DNA from: Ignavibacteria bacterium
GTDB taxonomy: Bacteria; Bacteroidota; Ignavibacteria; Tepidaquicellales; OLB5
NCBI GenBank assembly: GCA_019912545.1
Contig: JAIOIK010000143.1
Span: forward strand, 1-64,000
Length of the DNA stretch: 64,000 nt
Direction: 5' to 3'
Each line of letters begins with the position of its first letter. Within the stretch, counting starts at the first letter, position 1. Below are positions 17,530 to 25,836 of this stretch, in pieces. The notes under the pieces were generated by a model. The model made no database searches. It saw nothing but the letters and a program-made list of their open reading frames with translations, and was not told the origin of the DNA. The position numbers were made by a program, and so were the translations under genes.

Positions 17530-18306
17530 TTGAAGAATATTTACGCTGAAATACAAATTGCAAGTAAGTCTGGTACCAAAGCTGCGTTATGCACAATAAT
17601 CCGAACAAAAGGCTCAACACCCAGAAAAACCGGTGCAAAAATGCTGGTTTATGAAGATGGCAGCATAAAAGGCACAATCGGCGGGGGTGATCTTGAAAAG
17701 AACGTAATTGCTGAAGCAATTGAGGTAATCAATAAACATGAAGCATCTATATTCAGGCATGACCTGCTTCACCAGCACGGAATGTGCTGCGGCGGAATTG
17801 TTGAAATTTTCATTGAACCAATCATGAAGATAAGAAGATTATTTATATTCGGGGCAGGACATACGGGGCAAGCGCTTGCCCAATATGCAATTGATACCGG
17901 CTTTGAAGTGTTCCTGATAGATGACAGGAAAACATACATAGATGAATGCTGCATTGAGGAAATAAACAAAATACATCTTAAACATTCTGCTGCGCTAGAG
18001 GCTTTACCGTTTGATAAAAATACTTTTGTAGTTATTGCAACGTACAGCCATCAAATAGACCGCGATATACTTGCTTACTGCGTAAAAAAAGATTGGGCAT
18101 ATCTTGGCATGGTAGGAAGTAAAAGAAAAATCCTGGTTACGAAAAAAATGTTTATTGATTCCAATATTGGCAGCGATGAAGAACTTAGCAAAATTCACAT
18201 GCCCATAGGTATTGATATTAACGCAGAAACTCCTGAAGAAATTGCAATTAGTATTCTTGCAGAGCTTATCAAAGTAAAAAACTCAAGTACAGAAAACCAT
18301 GGTTAA
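17530..18306 (+). CDS. xdhC: XdhC/CoxI family molybdenum cofactor insertion protein
   Basis: 258-residue XdhC-type chaperone that binds, sulfurates or inserts molybdenum cofactor into xanthine-oxidase-family enzymes. The N-terminal part has GSTPRKTGAKMLV and GTIGGGDLE, then HGMCCGGIVE with the paired cysteines near residue 85. A C-terminal Rossmann domain begins at FGAGHTGQAL, and the segment LGMVGSKRK is characteristic. The start is TTG at 17530, since no in-frame ATG precedes the conserved N-terminus. It overlaps the SDR gene by 8 bp, indicating co-translation. Its client is probably the Mo enzyme at 20025-22802. Confidence 0.87.
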   Translation: MKNIYAEIQIASKSGTKAALCTIIRTKGSTPRKTGAKMLVYEDGSIKGTIGGGDLEKNVIAEAIEVINKHEASIFRHDLLHQHGMCCGGIVEIFIEPIMKIRRLFIFGAGHTGQALAQYAIDTGFEVFLIDDRKTYIDECCIEEINKIHLKHSAALEALPFDKNTFVVIATYSHQIDRDILAYCVKKDWAYLGMVGSKRKILVTKKMFIDSNIGSDEELSKIHMPIGIDINAETPEEIAISILAELIKVKNSSTENHG

Positions 18307-19039
18307 AACAGCAATAGTAACAGGCGCAGCCAACGGTATAGGAAAAGCTATTTCACGCAGGTTAAAAGATGACGGCTGTTATATTTTTGCAGTTGATATT
18401 GATGATGGCAATGGTAAATCACTTATTAATGAGCTTGGGGAGAATTTTGCCGAATATGTACATTGCAACGTAACTTCTGAAAATGAGGTAGAATTTCTCT
18501 TCAAATCTGCCGTCTCTAAAAAAGGGAAGGTTGATATTTTGATCAATAATGCAGGAATTTTGAGGGATAATATGATTCACAAAATGCCGATCGAAGATTT
18601 TGATGCAGTTATCGGTACAAACCTAAAAGGAACATGGCTTATGTGCAGAGCTGCGGCAAAAGTTATGAAAGACCAAAAATCGGGCAGAATTGTAAATATT
18701 TCTTCAAGGGCGTGGCTGGGAAATCCCGGACAAACTAACTATTCTGCCTCAAAAGCCGGGATTATCGGGCTTACAAGAGTGCTTGCTTTAGAGCTGGGAA
18801 AATCTAATATCCTTGTAAACGCACTTGCGCCCGGATTGATAGATACGCCTTTGACTCAATCTTTACCTCGGGATGTTCTGGAAAAACTTATTCTCACTCA
18901 GCCAACTAAGACAATGGGAAAACCGGATGATATTGCGAACGCTGTTTCTTTTCTTGTCTCAGAAAAAACACAATTTATAACCGGGCAGGTAATTTATGTT
19001 GACGGCGGAAAAAGTATTGGCGCAAATCTTTCGGTATAA
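18299..19039 (+). CDS. Short-chain dehydrogenase/reductase
   Basis: Classical SDR of 246 residues: cofactor motif TGAANGIG at 8-15, NNAG at 83-86, catalytic Ser135/Ser136, Tyr148 and Lys152 in NYSASKAG, and a C-terminal VDGG. It is FabG-like in sequence. In this operon it may oxidise a hydroxyacyl-CoA or hydroxycyclohexane-type intermediate, but substrate cannot be read from sequence. Its 5' end overlaps xdhC by 8 bp, so it is a genuine member of the plus-strand operon. Confidence 0.85.
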   Translation: MVKTAIVTGAANGIGKAISRRLKDDGCYIFAVDIDDGNGKSLINELGENFAEYVHCNVTSENEVEFLFKSAVSKKGKVDILINNAGILRDNMIHKMPIEDFDAVIGTNLKGTWLMCRAAAKVMKDQKSGRIVNISSRAWLGNPGQTNYSASKAGIIGLTRVLALELGKSNILVNALAPGLIDTPLTQSLPRDVLEKLILTQPTKTMGKPDDIANAVSFLVSEKTQFITGQVIYVDGGKSIGANLSV

Positions 19040-19107
19040 TCTGTTTTTTTTACTGATCAAATATATAAGCATAAAAACAAAAATAATATCAATTAAAAGT
19101 GAATTCT

Positions 19108-19950
19108 ATGAAAAAGTTATTCTTTTTGATTCTGATTGTGGTTTGTTTATTGAATACATGTTATGTTATCTCGCAATCAGAATTGTTCCCGTTCCGCCAA
19201 TATGATGCAGCAAAAAAGCAAAGCAAATGGGGGTTTTGTGATAAGGATAAGAAAATAATTATACCATTAAAATATGATTTTGTTCAGCCGTTTAGCGAAG
19301 GCCGCGCGATAGTCAGCACTGGTGATAAATATGGATTCATCGACGAAAAAGGCAATGAAGTTATTCCGGTTAAATATGAAGCAGATTTGCCGCATTATTC
19401 AGATAAAAATATCGGAGATGATTTTAAAGATGGTCTTGCAAGGGTTAAATTATATGGTAAGTGGGGATTCATTGATAAGGATGGAAAAGAAATTATTCCC
19501 ATAAAATATGATACTGCAGAGAGTTTCAAAGAAGGTCTTGCTAAAGTTAAGATTATAGATGAAATTCATGTATGGGGTTTGTGGGGATTTGTTAACAGAA
19601 ATGGGAAAGAAATTATTCCCACAATATATGATTATGTACAGGATATCAAAGACGGTTTTTCAATTGTTAATATGAATATTAATTATGGACTCGTTGATAA
19701 AGAAGGAAAAGCTGTTACAGAAATGAAATATTACGGTATCGGAGATTTTGTAGAAGGTTATGCAAAGGTTAGTATATGGAAGGATGCAGGATTTATTAAT
19801 AAAGAAGGGAAAGAGGTAGTACCTGTAAAATATGAGTGTGCTACAAATTTCCACAATGGCTTTGCAAGGGTTTGCATAAGAATCGGTGAATTCCAGTGGA
19901 ATGAAGGTTATATTGATACAAACGGGACGGAATATTGGGAAGATAAATAA
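19108..19950 (+). CDS. Secreted WG-repeat protein
   Basis: About 280 residues. The ATG at 19108 is preferred over the GTG at 19099 because it puts a lysine pair directly before the hydrophobic signal segment (LFFLILIVVCLLNTCYVIS). The rest consists of six or seven WG repeats with the pattern (W/Y)GFIDKxGKEIIPxKYD followed by FxEGLAxV, at about 40-275. WG-repeat proteins have no established enzymatic function and are thought to be beta-rich binding scaffolds. It is odd to find one between an SDR and the hydroxybenzoyl-CoA reductase genes, in the same direction; the flanking gaps (68 and 74 bp) are wider than elsewhere in the operon. Confidence 0.75.
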   Translation: MKKLFFLILIVVCLLNTCYVISQSELFPFRQYDAAKKQSKWGFCDKDKKIIIPLKYDFVQPFSEGRAIVSTGDKYGFIDEKGNEVIPVKYEADLPHYSDKNIGDDFKDGLARVKLYGKWGFIDKDGKEIIPIKYDTAESFKEGLAKVKIIDEIHVWGLWGFVNRNGKEIIPTIYDYVQDIKDGFSIVNMNINYGLVDKEGKAVTEMKYYGIGDFVEGYAKVSIWKDAGFINKEGKEVVPVKYECATNFHNGFARVCIRIGEFQWNEGYIDTNGTEYWEDK

Positions 19951-20024
19951 CCTGAAGCAGACCTGTAACAGATTTTTTTAACTGAAATAGTCTGAGAGTA
20001 AGACTGTAAAAGCAAAAAATTAAC

Positions 20025-22802
20025 ATGAAGCAAATTCAAATAACGGTTAACGGTAAACAGCACAATCTTCTTATTGAAGAGCATGAGCGGCTATCCGATA
20101 CTATCAGAAACAGAATAGGTTTGACCGGTACTAAGATAGGATGTGAACAGGGCAGCTGCGGGGCATGTACTGTGTGGGTTGATGAAACGCCCCTCACAAG
20201 CTGCATCACACCATCTGTTAAATGTGATGGAAAAAGTATTACGACTATTGAAGCAATTGCAGAAGGCGGAAAACTTCACGGTTTGCAGAAAAAGTTTGTT
20301 GAAAAAGGCGCTATACAGTGCGGCTATTGCACGCCCGGTATGGTAATGACATCCCTTGCCTTTGTAAATGAAAATCCAAATCCAACAATTGAAGAAATTA
20401 AAAAATCAATTTCAGGAAACCTTTGCAGATGCACCGGTTATAAAAAGATAATAGAAGCAATAGCTGAATACTCCTCTGAGTTAAATGGAAGTACTGCTTG
20501 CGCGCCCAGTAAAGAACAAAATAACGAGTTTAGTTTGGTTGGCAAACCTCGCCCGTATATTGAAGCTGTAAAAAAAGTTAAAGGTGAAGCAGATTACGCA
20601 GATGATATTAAAATAAAGAATTCGCTATACTGTAAATTCTTAAGAAGTACTTATCCTCATGCAACGATAGATGAAATCGATATTTCTGAAGCAGTTAAAT
20701 CTGAGGGCGTGAGGGCGGTTATTACAGGCAAAGACCTGCCGGGACATTTCGGCGTTCTTCCAATTTCGGAAGATGAAACTGCAATGGCTGTAAGCAAGTC
20801 AAGATATATAGGTGAAATAGTTGCGGCTGTTGCTGCCGAAACAGAACATATGGCACAGGTAGCATGTAGTAAAATAAAAGTAAAGTACACGCCTATTAAG
20901 CCATTTTTTGAAATGGATGAATCATTAGAAGATATAGGTGAAAACGAGAAAATTCATGCTCATTGTAAATTCAACAACAACATCCATAAGAAAGCTGAGT
21001 TAAGATTTGGCAATCAGAATGAAGCGCTGGAAAATTCATCACATGTTGTAAAAAATGATTTTACTTTCCAGGGTTTACATCATGGCTTTACCGAACCTCA
21101 TGCAGCTACTGCTTTCTGGGATGAGAACGGGCTAAATATTATAACAGCAACACAAGTTCCTCATTACCTGCACAAATACCTGGCAAAAGTTCTGGGTGAA
21201 CCAATGAGCAGGATAAGAGTGATAAAGCCGTATGTTGGCGGAGGATTTGGAGGTAAAAGCGACCCGTTTCCGCACGAAATAATTGTATCCCGACTTGCAA
21301 AGATTACAGGCAGGCCGGTTAAAGTGAAACTTACCCGGGAAGAAGTCTTCCTTACAAATCACGGAAGACATCCAACCAGAATATCCATGTCATTAGGATT
21401 GAATGAAGATGCATCCTTCAATACAATTGATACTGATATAGTTATTGATGGCGGGGCTTATGGAAGCTTTGGAGTAGTTACAACTTATTATAACGGAGTG
21501 CTGCTACAGGCGCCGTACAAACTGGATAATTTTGGATTTAGAACACGCAGGGTTTATACCAATAAACCGCAATGCGGGGCTATGCGCGGACATGGAGCAG
21601 TAAATCCGCGGTTTGCAATAGAAACTATTATAGATGAAGCCGCACGAAATCTAAACATTGACCCGATAGAATTGAGGTTAAAAAATCTATTGCCGCCGGA
21701 TACTTTAACGATAGGGCAATTCAGGATTACTTCAAACGGCAGCGAAGAATGCCTTAAAGCTGTCAGGGAAAGATCGGGATGGAAAGATAAGTATAGGAAG
21801 CTTCCCGAAGGACGGGGTGTTGGTGCCGCAGGCGGCTTTTTTATCAGTGGAAGCAATCTCCCAATTCACTGGAATGAATACCCGCAATCTGTCGTACACT
21901 TAAAAGTTGATATGGATGGGCGTGTTCTTGTTACTTCGGGAGCAAGTGATATAGGGCAGGGCAGCGATACAATGCTGGCCATTATTGTGGCAGAAGTACT
22001 TGGTCTTACAATGGATAATATTTTCGTTCTGGCCGCAGATACCCTTCTTACTCCGATTGATCTCGGCAGTTATTCAAGCAGAGTTACCTTCATGGCAGGT
22101 AATGCAGCAAAAATGGCTGCAGAAAATCTTAGGAAAAAAATACTGGATTCAGTCTCTATTAATAAAAATATTCCTCTTGATGAATTAAATATTGTAAATG
22201 AAAGAGTTTTTTCTAATGACCGTTTAGTTGATTTGAGCTGGATTGAAGCTGTAGAAATTGCTACCAGGAAAGTTGGAGCGCTGAACACAAGCGGTTTTTA
22301 CAATTCACCCAAATTAGGAGGCGATTTTAAGGGGGCTGGTGCTGGACTTAGTCCTTCATACAGCTTTGGCGCTGTTGTTGCAGAAGTAAGCGTTGATCTG
22401 CAAACAGGGATGGTAAAGGTCGAAAATATGTGGGGTGCGCATGATTGCGGCAGAGCTTTGAATCCGCTTGCAGTCGAAGGGCAGCTTGAGGGTTCATGGC
22501 ATATGGGTATGGGGCAGGCATTAAGCGAACAAATGAAATACTATAATGGTTTACTTGTAAATGCAAATTTACTTGATTATAAAATCCCAACCAGCATGGA
22601 TACACCAATGTTTGATACTACAATAATAGAATCCATCGATCCGGAAGGTCCATTCGGTGCAAAGGAATGCGGCGAAGGAGCATTGCATCCCTCAGTACCT
22701 GCAATAACTAATGCCGTTTATGACGCTGTGGGTGTAAGGATAAGCTCACTGCCGATCGATCCAGAGGAAATACTTATGAAAATAAAAAGTAAGAAAAAAT
22801 AA
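20025..22802 (+). CDS. Fused gamma-alpha subunit of 4-hydroxybenzoyl-CoA reductase-type molybdenum enzyme
   Basis: 925 residues. Residues 1-160 are the [2Fe-2S] subunit: plant-type cluster Cys40, Cys45, Cys48, Cys60 and second cluster Cys99, Cys102, Cys134, Cys136. From about 172 on it is the molybdopterin-binding subunit, with GGGFGGKSDPF, QCGAMRGHGAVNPRF and a C-terminal KECGEG motif where Glu884 is the likely active-site base. HcrA-like sequence, the adjacent HcrB with its extra cluster, and the benzoyl-CoA genes suggest reductive dehydroxylation of 4-hydroxybenzoyl-CoA to benzoyl-CoA. In known Hcr enzymes gamma and alpha are separate; here they are joined. Another substrate in the xanthine oxidase family is possible. 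Confidence 0.83.
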   Translation: MKQIQITVNGKQHNLLIEEHERLSDTIRNRIGLTGTKIGCEQGSCGACTVWVDETPLTSCITPSVKCDGKSITTIEAIAEGGKLHGLQKKFVEKGAIQCGYCTPGMVMTSLAFVNENPNPTIEEIKKSISGNLCRCTGYKKIIEAIAEYSSELNGSTACAPSKEQNNEFSLVGKPRPYIEAVKKVKGEADYADDIKIKNSLYCKFLRSTYPHATIDEIDISEAVKSEGVRAVITGKDLPGHFGVLPISEDETAMAVSKSRYIGEIVAAVAAETEHMAQVACSKIKVKYTPIKPFFEMDESLEDIGENEKIHAHCKFNNNIHKKAELRFGNQNEALENSSHVVKNDFTFQGLHHGFTEPHAATAFWDENGLNIITATQVPHYLHKYLAKVLGEPMSRIRVIKPYVGGGFGGKSDPFPHEIIVSRLAKITGRPVKVKLTREEVFLTNHGRHPTRISMSLGLNEDASFNTIDTDIVIDGGAYGSFGVVTTYYNGVLLQAPYKLDNFGFRTRRVYTNKPQCGAMRGHGAVNPRFAIETIIDEAARNLNIDPIELRLKNLLPPDTLTIGQFRITSNGSEECLKAVRERSGWKDKYRKLPEGRGVGAAGGFFISGSNLPIHWNEYPQSVVHLKVDMDGRVLVTSGASDIGQGSDTMLAIIVAEVLGLTMDNIFVLAADTLLTPIDLGSYSSRVTFMAGNAAKMAAENLRKKILDSVSINKNIPLDELNIVNERVFSNDRLVDLSWIEAVEIATRKVGALNTSGFYNSPKLGGDFKGAGAGLSPSYSFGAVVAEVSVDLQTGMVKVENMWGAHDCGRALNPLAVEGQLEGSWHMGMGQALSEQMKYYNGLLVNANLLDYKIPTSMDTPMFDTTIIESIDPEGPFGAKECGEGALHPSVPAITNAVYDAVGVRISSLPIDPEEILMKIKSKKK

Positions 22803-22812
22803 CATTGAATTA

Positions 22813-23766
22813 ATGTTAACTACAGAAAAAATATATCTGCAGCCTAAGACCGTAAATGATGCTTTAATGGCTGCATATGATCACATCAATGAATTCAGGT
22901 ATATAGCAGGAGGTACGGATGTACTTGTAAATAAATTTCAAGGTAACGAAATATCTTCATGTTTAATTGATATTTCAGGAATTGATGAGCTTAATGCAGT
23001 AAAAATATCGGACGGTTATTTTAAAATAGGCGCATTGGTAAAGTTGAAAGATCTTGCTAAACATGAAATTATCAGAAATGAATTCGCAGCACTGATTGAA
23101 GCGGCTAATTCAGTAGGCTCGCCACTTATCAGGCAGGCGGCAACGATCGGGGGAAATATACTTTGTGAGAACAGGTGTATTTATTATAACCAGTCAGATT
23201 GGTGGCGTGAATCAGTTGGATATTGCCTGAAGTGTGAAGGCGACATCTGCATAGCTACCGGAAGTGCAAAAAAGTGTTACTCTGAACTGGTTTCTGATAC
23301 AGCCCCTGTTTTGATCAGCATGAATGCTCAAATTGAGGTCGCAGATAAAGAAGGAATTACGATAAGAAAACTTGAGGATATTTACTCGGGTGAAGGAGTA
23401 AATCCACGCAATTTGAAAAATACATCGATCATAACAGGAATACTCCTTCCTTTGAGCAGTAATTTCCTGGTTGTATTCAATAAGCTCAGAGAAAGGCAAA
23501 GCCTGGATTTTACTTCGCTGACAAGCTCCTTTTCGATTGATAATAGCGGGAAGATCAGGATCGTACTTGCTGGTGTCGATCCCGGTCCTGTTATAGTTGA
23601 AGGAACGATTAATACCGGTGCAGATATATTTGTAAAAGAAGCTCTCAAAAAAGCCCGGTCAATTGATAATGAAATGCTTTCCAGAAAATACAGGCGTGAA
23701 ATGATAAGGAATTTTATAACAAACAGCTTAAATAAATTAAAAAGCAGCAAAATAATAAATGAATAA
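22813..23766 (+). CDS. hcrB: FAD subunit of 4-hydroxybenzoyl-CoA reductase with [4Fe-4S] insertion
   Basis: 317-residue FAD-binding subunit of the CoxM/XdhB type: IAGGTD at 31-36 and QAATIGGNI at 108-116 bind FAD. Directly after it is an insertion rich in cysteines: Cys118, Cys122, Cys138, Cys141, Cys146, Cys155, with the aromatic stretch CIYYNQSDWW. Ordinary family members lack this. The 4-hydroxybenzoyl-CoA reductase beta subunit is known for an additional [4Fe-4S] cluster in such a loop, enabling the reversed, reductive electron flow from ferredoxin. This is the strongest sequence evidence for the Hcr assignment. It follows the fused subunit by 10 bp and overlaps the hemerythrin-like gene by 8 bp. 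Confidence 0.87.
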   Translation: MLTTEKIYLQPKTVNDALMAAYDHINEFRYIAGGTDVLVNKFQGNEISSCLIDISGIDELNAVKISDGYFKIGALVKLKDLAKHEIIRNEFAALIEAANSVGSPLIRQAATIGGNILCENRCIYYNQSDWWRESVGYCLKCEGDICIATGSAKKCYSELVSDTAPVLISMNAQIEVADKEGITIRKLEDIYSGEGVNPRNLKNTSIITGILLPLSSNFLVVFNKLRERQSLDFTSLTSSFSIDNSGKIRIVLAGVDPGPVIVEGTINTGADIFVKEALKKARSIDNEMLSRKYRREMIRNFITNSLNKLKSSKIINE

Positions 23767-24298
23767 AACTCTGGCAGTATTATACAGTGAACACGAAATA
23801 ATTAAATCAGTAATTGAATTCAGGGAAAGAATAAGTTCCCTTTCAAAAAGTGATCCCCAAAAGTATAAAAACATCATTAATGAACTGGTAAATTTTTTCA
23901 GGAATTACGCAGATAAGTTTCACCATTATAAAGAAGAGAAATTATTATTCCCTTTAATGTGCGAAAAAAATGAGATGCTTCAGGAAAGTATTGTGAGCGA
24001 AATGCTTGAAAACCATCAGGATTTCAGAAAATTAGTTAATTCAATTGAAACTGAAGTTAATTCAGATAATTTCGGGGAAAGCGTATCTTTGCTTTCAAAG
24101 TATACTGAAATGCTGCTTGATCATATTGCGGTTGAAGATGATGAACTGTTCCAGATAGCTGAAACATTGTTTGACGATAATGAACTCGAAAAATTATATT
24201 TTGATTTTCAGGATATTGACAGGGAATTAGGATTTGATAATAAAATTGAGCTTGAAAAGATGAAAGAAAATTTGGAATCAATTTTAGATTCAAATTGA
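23759..24298 (+). CDS. Hemerythrin-like HHE domain protein
   Basis: 179-residue four-helix protein with the ligands of a di-iron hemerythrin site: His12 in SEHE, HHYKEEKLLFP, ENHQDF and LLDHIAVEDDELF. Such domains bind O2 or NO and serve in sensing, storage or cluster repair (YtfE-like). It overlaps hcrB by 8 bp and is the last gene of the plus-strand operon, so it is made together with an oxygen-sensitive iron-sulfur/molybdenum enzyme. A protective role is a reasonable inference. The C-terminal third (about 145-179) is acidic and has no known motif. Confidence 0.8.
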   Translation: MNKTLAVLYSEHEIIKSVIEFRERISSLSKSDPQKYKNIINELVNFFRNYADKFHHYKEEKLLFPLMCEKNEMLQESIVSEMLENHQDFRKLVNSIETEVNSDNFGESVSLLSKYTEMLLDHIAVEDDELFQIAETLFDDNELEKLYFDFQDIDRELGFDNKIELEKMKENLESILDSN

Positions 24299-24629
24299 GC
24301 ATCAGTTTAATTTCTTCAAAATATTTGTCAGTAAAAGTGTCAGTAATACCCCTCAAAAACAGGCTATAAACGAACAATTTAGTGTAAAAATCTAAAGGGT
24401 TTTTGCTGATTTTGAGCTAATAACACGGTTTCCATCATCCCGAACCAGGCGCCCTACCGGGCTGAGCCACACCCCGAAATAACGATGAATACAAGCACAA
24501 ATAATTTAGAGGAATTAATAACATTGAGTAAAAATTACATATTATTTGTTAGTTTTATTTGCAAAGAGCTTGGAGTTAATAAGTTTTCCAAGCTCTCTTG
24601 AAAAAGCTATGATCTAAACAATACAAAAA
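24299..24629. other. Intergenic region with tRNA remnant
   Basis: 331 bp between the convergent ends of the hemerythrin-like gene and the sorting-domain protein. Apart from the tRNA-Pro 5' fragment at 24438-24476 I see no coding potential and no strong terminator. This is the boundary between the aromatic island and the accessory region. Confidence 0.6.
24438..24476 (-). pseudogene. Truncated tRNA-Pro (5' half, CGG anticodon loop)
   Basis: Read on the minus strand from 24476, the sequence has a canonical tRNA 5' half. It has acceptor 5' strand CGGGGTG, then TG, D-arm GCTC/GGGC around a loop with CCGGTAG, stem 5' strand CCTGG and loop TTCGGGA with anticodon CGG (Pro). After the loop the complementary stem strand CCAGG is missing (TGATG instead). 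No variable loop, T-arm or acceptor 3' strand follows. It is therefore a remnant, not a working tRNA. Such remnants often mark recombination or element integration. Confidence 0.6.
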
Positions 24630-25820
24630 CTATTTTGTTAATACCATCTTCTTAATATCGATATATAAGTCGGATTCAAACTCATAAAAATACACTCCGC
24701 TGGAATATTCAGAAGCATTCCAACTGAATTCGTATGTTCCTGCAATCAAGTGTTGATTAACTAAAATTTCCAATTCTTTGCCAAGTACATCATAAATGAC
24801 AAGTTTTGAATATGAATTCTGAGGCAAAGCAAATCTGATCTTTGTACTTGGGTTAAACGGATTTGGATAGTTTTGCGAAAGTGAGAACTTTTCGGGAATC
24901 TCGGTTGAAACAGGCTGCACACCTGTAAAAAATCCCCCGTTCACAGTTTTGAGCAGAGTTCCGTTTTCTCCGCAAATATACGCTGTATCGCTTCCGGTGA
25001 AGAATATTCCATGCAGGTTTTGGGTTGTTGGACTGGTTTCCAAAGACCAGTTTGCTCCCCCGTTAACCGTTCTCATAATATATCCTCCTGGTCCAACCAG
25101 GCGTCCATCAAGTGGCGTTAAAAAGTTAAGCGCAACACCTCCGTACTGTGGCAGCGCCTGATTCTGCCAGCTGGCGCCCCCGTCAGTTGATTTCCTGATC
25201 TGAGTACTGCCTGACAAGCACACCCAGCCGGTGTTTTCGTTTGTAAACCATATATCGCGGTAACTGGAGGTGTTAATGGATTGAGTGAACCAGTTATCTC
25301 CTGCATTTGTTGTTTTAAAAATCATGCCATCCTGTCCGCAGACCCACCCGGTATTGAAATTTATAAAATGTACGGCATAAAATCTGCCGGTTGTTTGATA
25401 GTACACCTGTGTCCATGAGGCGCCGGCATCAGTAGATTTCCAAATACTTCCGTTTGAGCTTGAACCACCAACAATGAAACCTACTGAGTTACTTGTAAAT
25501 GTAATATCTTCAGTGTTTGAAATGCCGGATAAGGTCGTCCAGTTAGCTCCGCCGTTTGTGGTTCTTTTGTTATTCGCAAAACCGGTGTTTTCGTTTAAAA
25601 AGTAAACTGGAGTTGATTCAGGCGAAATCAGGGTCCAGTTTGTTCCACCGTTTGTGGTTTTGTACAGGTTCGATCCCGCAACCCATCCTGTTTGATTGTT
25701 TATAAAGTGCATATCACGTAAGAAACCTGATACCCCCGTTAAAGCAGTCCAGGTGCTTTGTGAAAGTAATGTGTTTGCAAGCAGAACCATCATGATAAAT
25801 CCAATAATTTTGTTTTTCAT
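24630..25820 (-). CDS. Secreted YCF48/BNR-repeat protein with type IX sorting domain
   Basis: 396 residues. Signal peptide about 1-20 (MMVLLANTLLSQS). Residues 20-300 contain repeats of the type GWVAGxxLYKTTNGGTNWT, recurring about every 40 residues, which is the Ycf48/BNR beta-propeller signature. Residues 310-396 are a type IX secretion C-terminal sorting domain (FSLSQNYPNPFNPSTKI, YDVLGKE, SGVYFY, IKKMVLTK). The product is probably exported or cell-surface attached. No enzymatic motif is present. It lies 16 bp after the LamG gene and ends in a nearly identical sorting domain, suggesting an operon of two cargo proteins. Confidence 0.85.
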   Translation of the reverse strand: MKNKIIGFIMMVLLANTLLSQSTWTALTGVSGFLRDMHFINNQTGWVAGSNLYKTTNGGTNWTLISPESTPVYFLNENTGFANNKRTTNGGANWTTLSGISNTEDITFTSNSVGFIVGGSSSNGSIWKSTDAGASWTQVYYQTTGRFYAVHFINFNTGWVCGQDGMIFKTTNAGDNWFTQSINTSSYRDIWFTNENTGWVCLSGSTQIRKSTDGGASWQNQALPQYGGVALNFLTPLDGRLVGPGGYIMRTVNGGANWSLETSPTTQNLHGIFFTGSDTAYICGENGTLLKTVNGGFFTGVQPVSTEIPEKFSLSQNYPNPFNPSTKIRFALPQNSYSKLVIYDVLGKELEILVNQHLIAGTYEFSWNASEYSSGVYFYEFESDLYIDIKKMVLTK

Positions 25821-25836
25821 GTTTTTTATTGATTAA

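Noticed and set aside
24438..24476. Functional tRNA-Pro gene
   Set aside because: Anticodon stem 3' strand, T-arm and acceptor 3' strand are missing.
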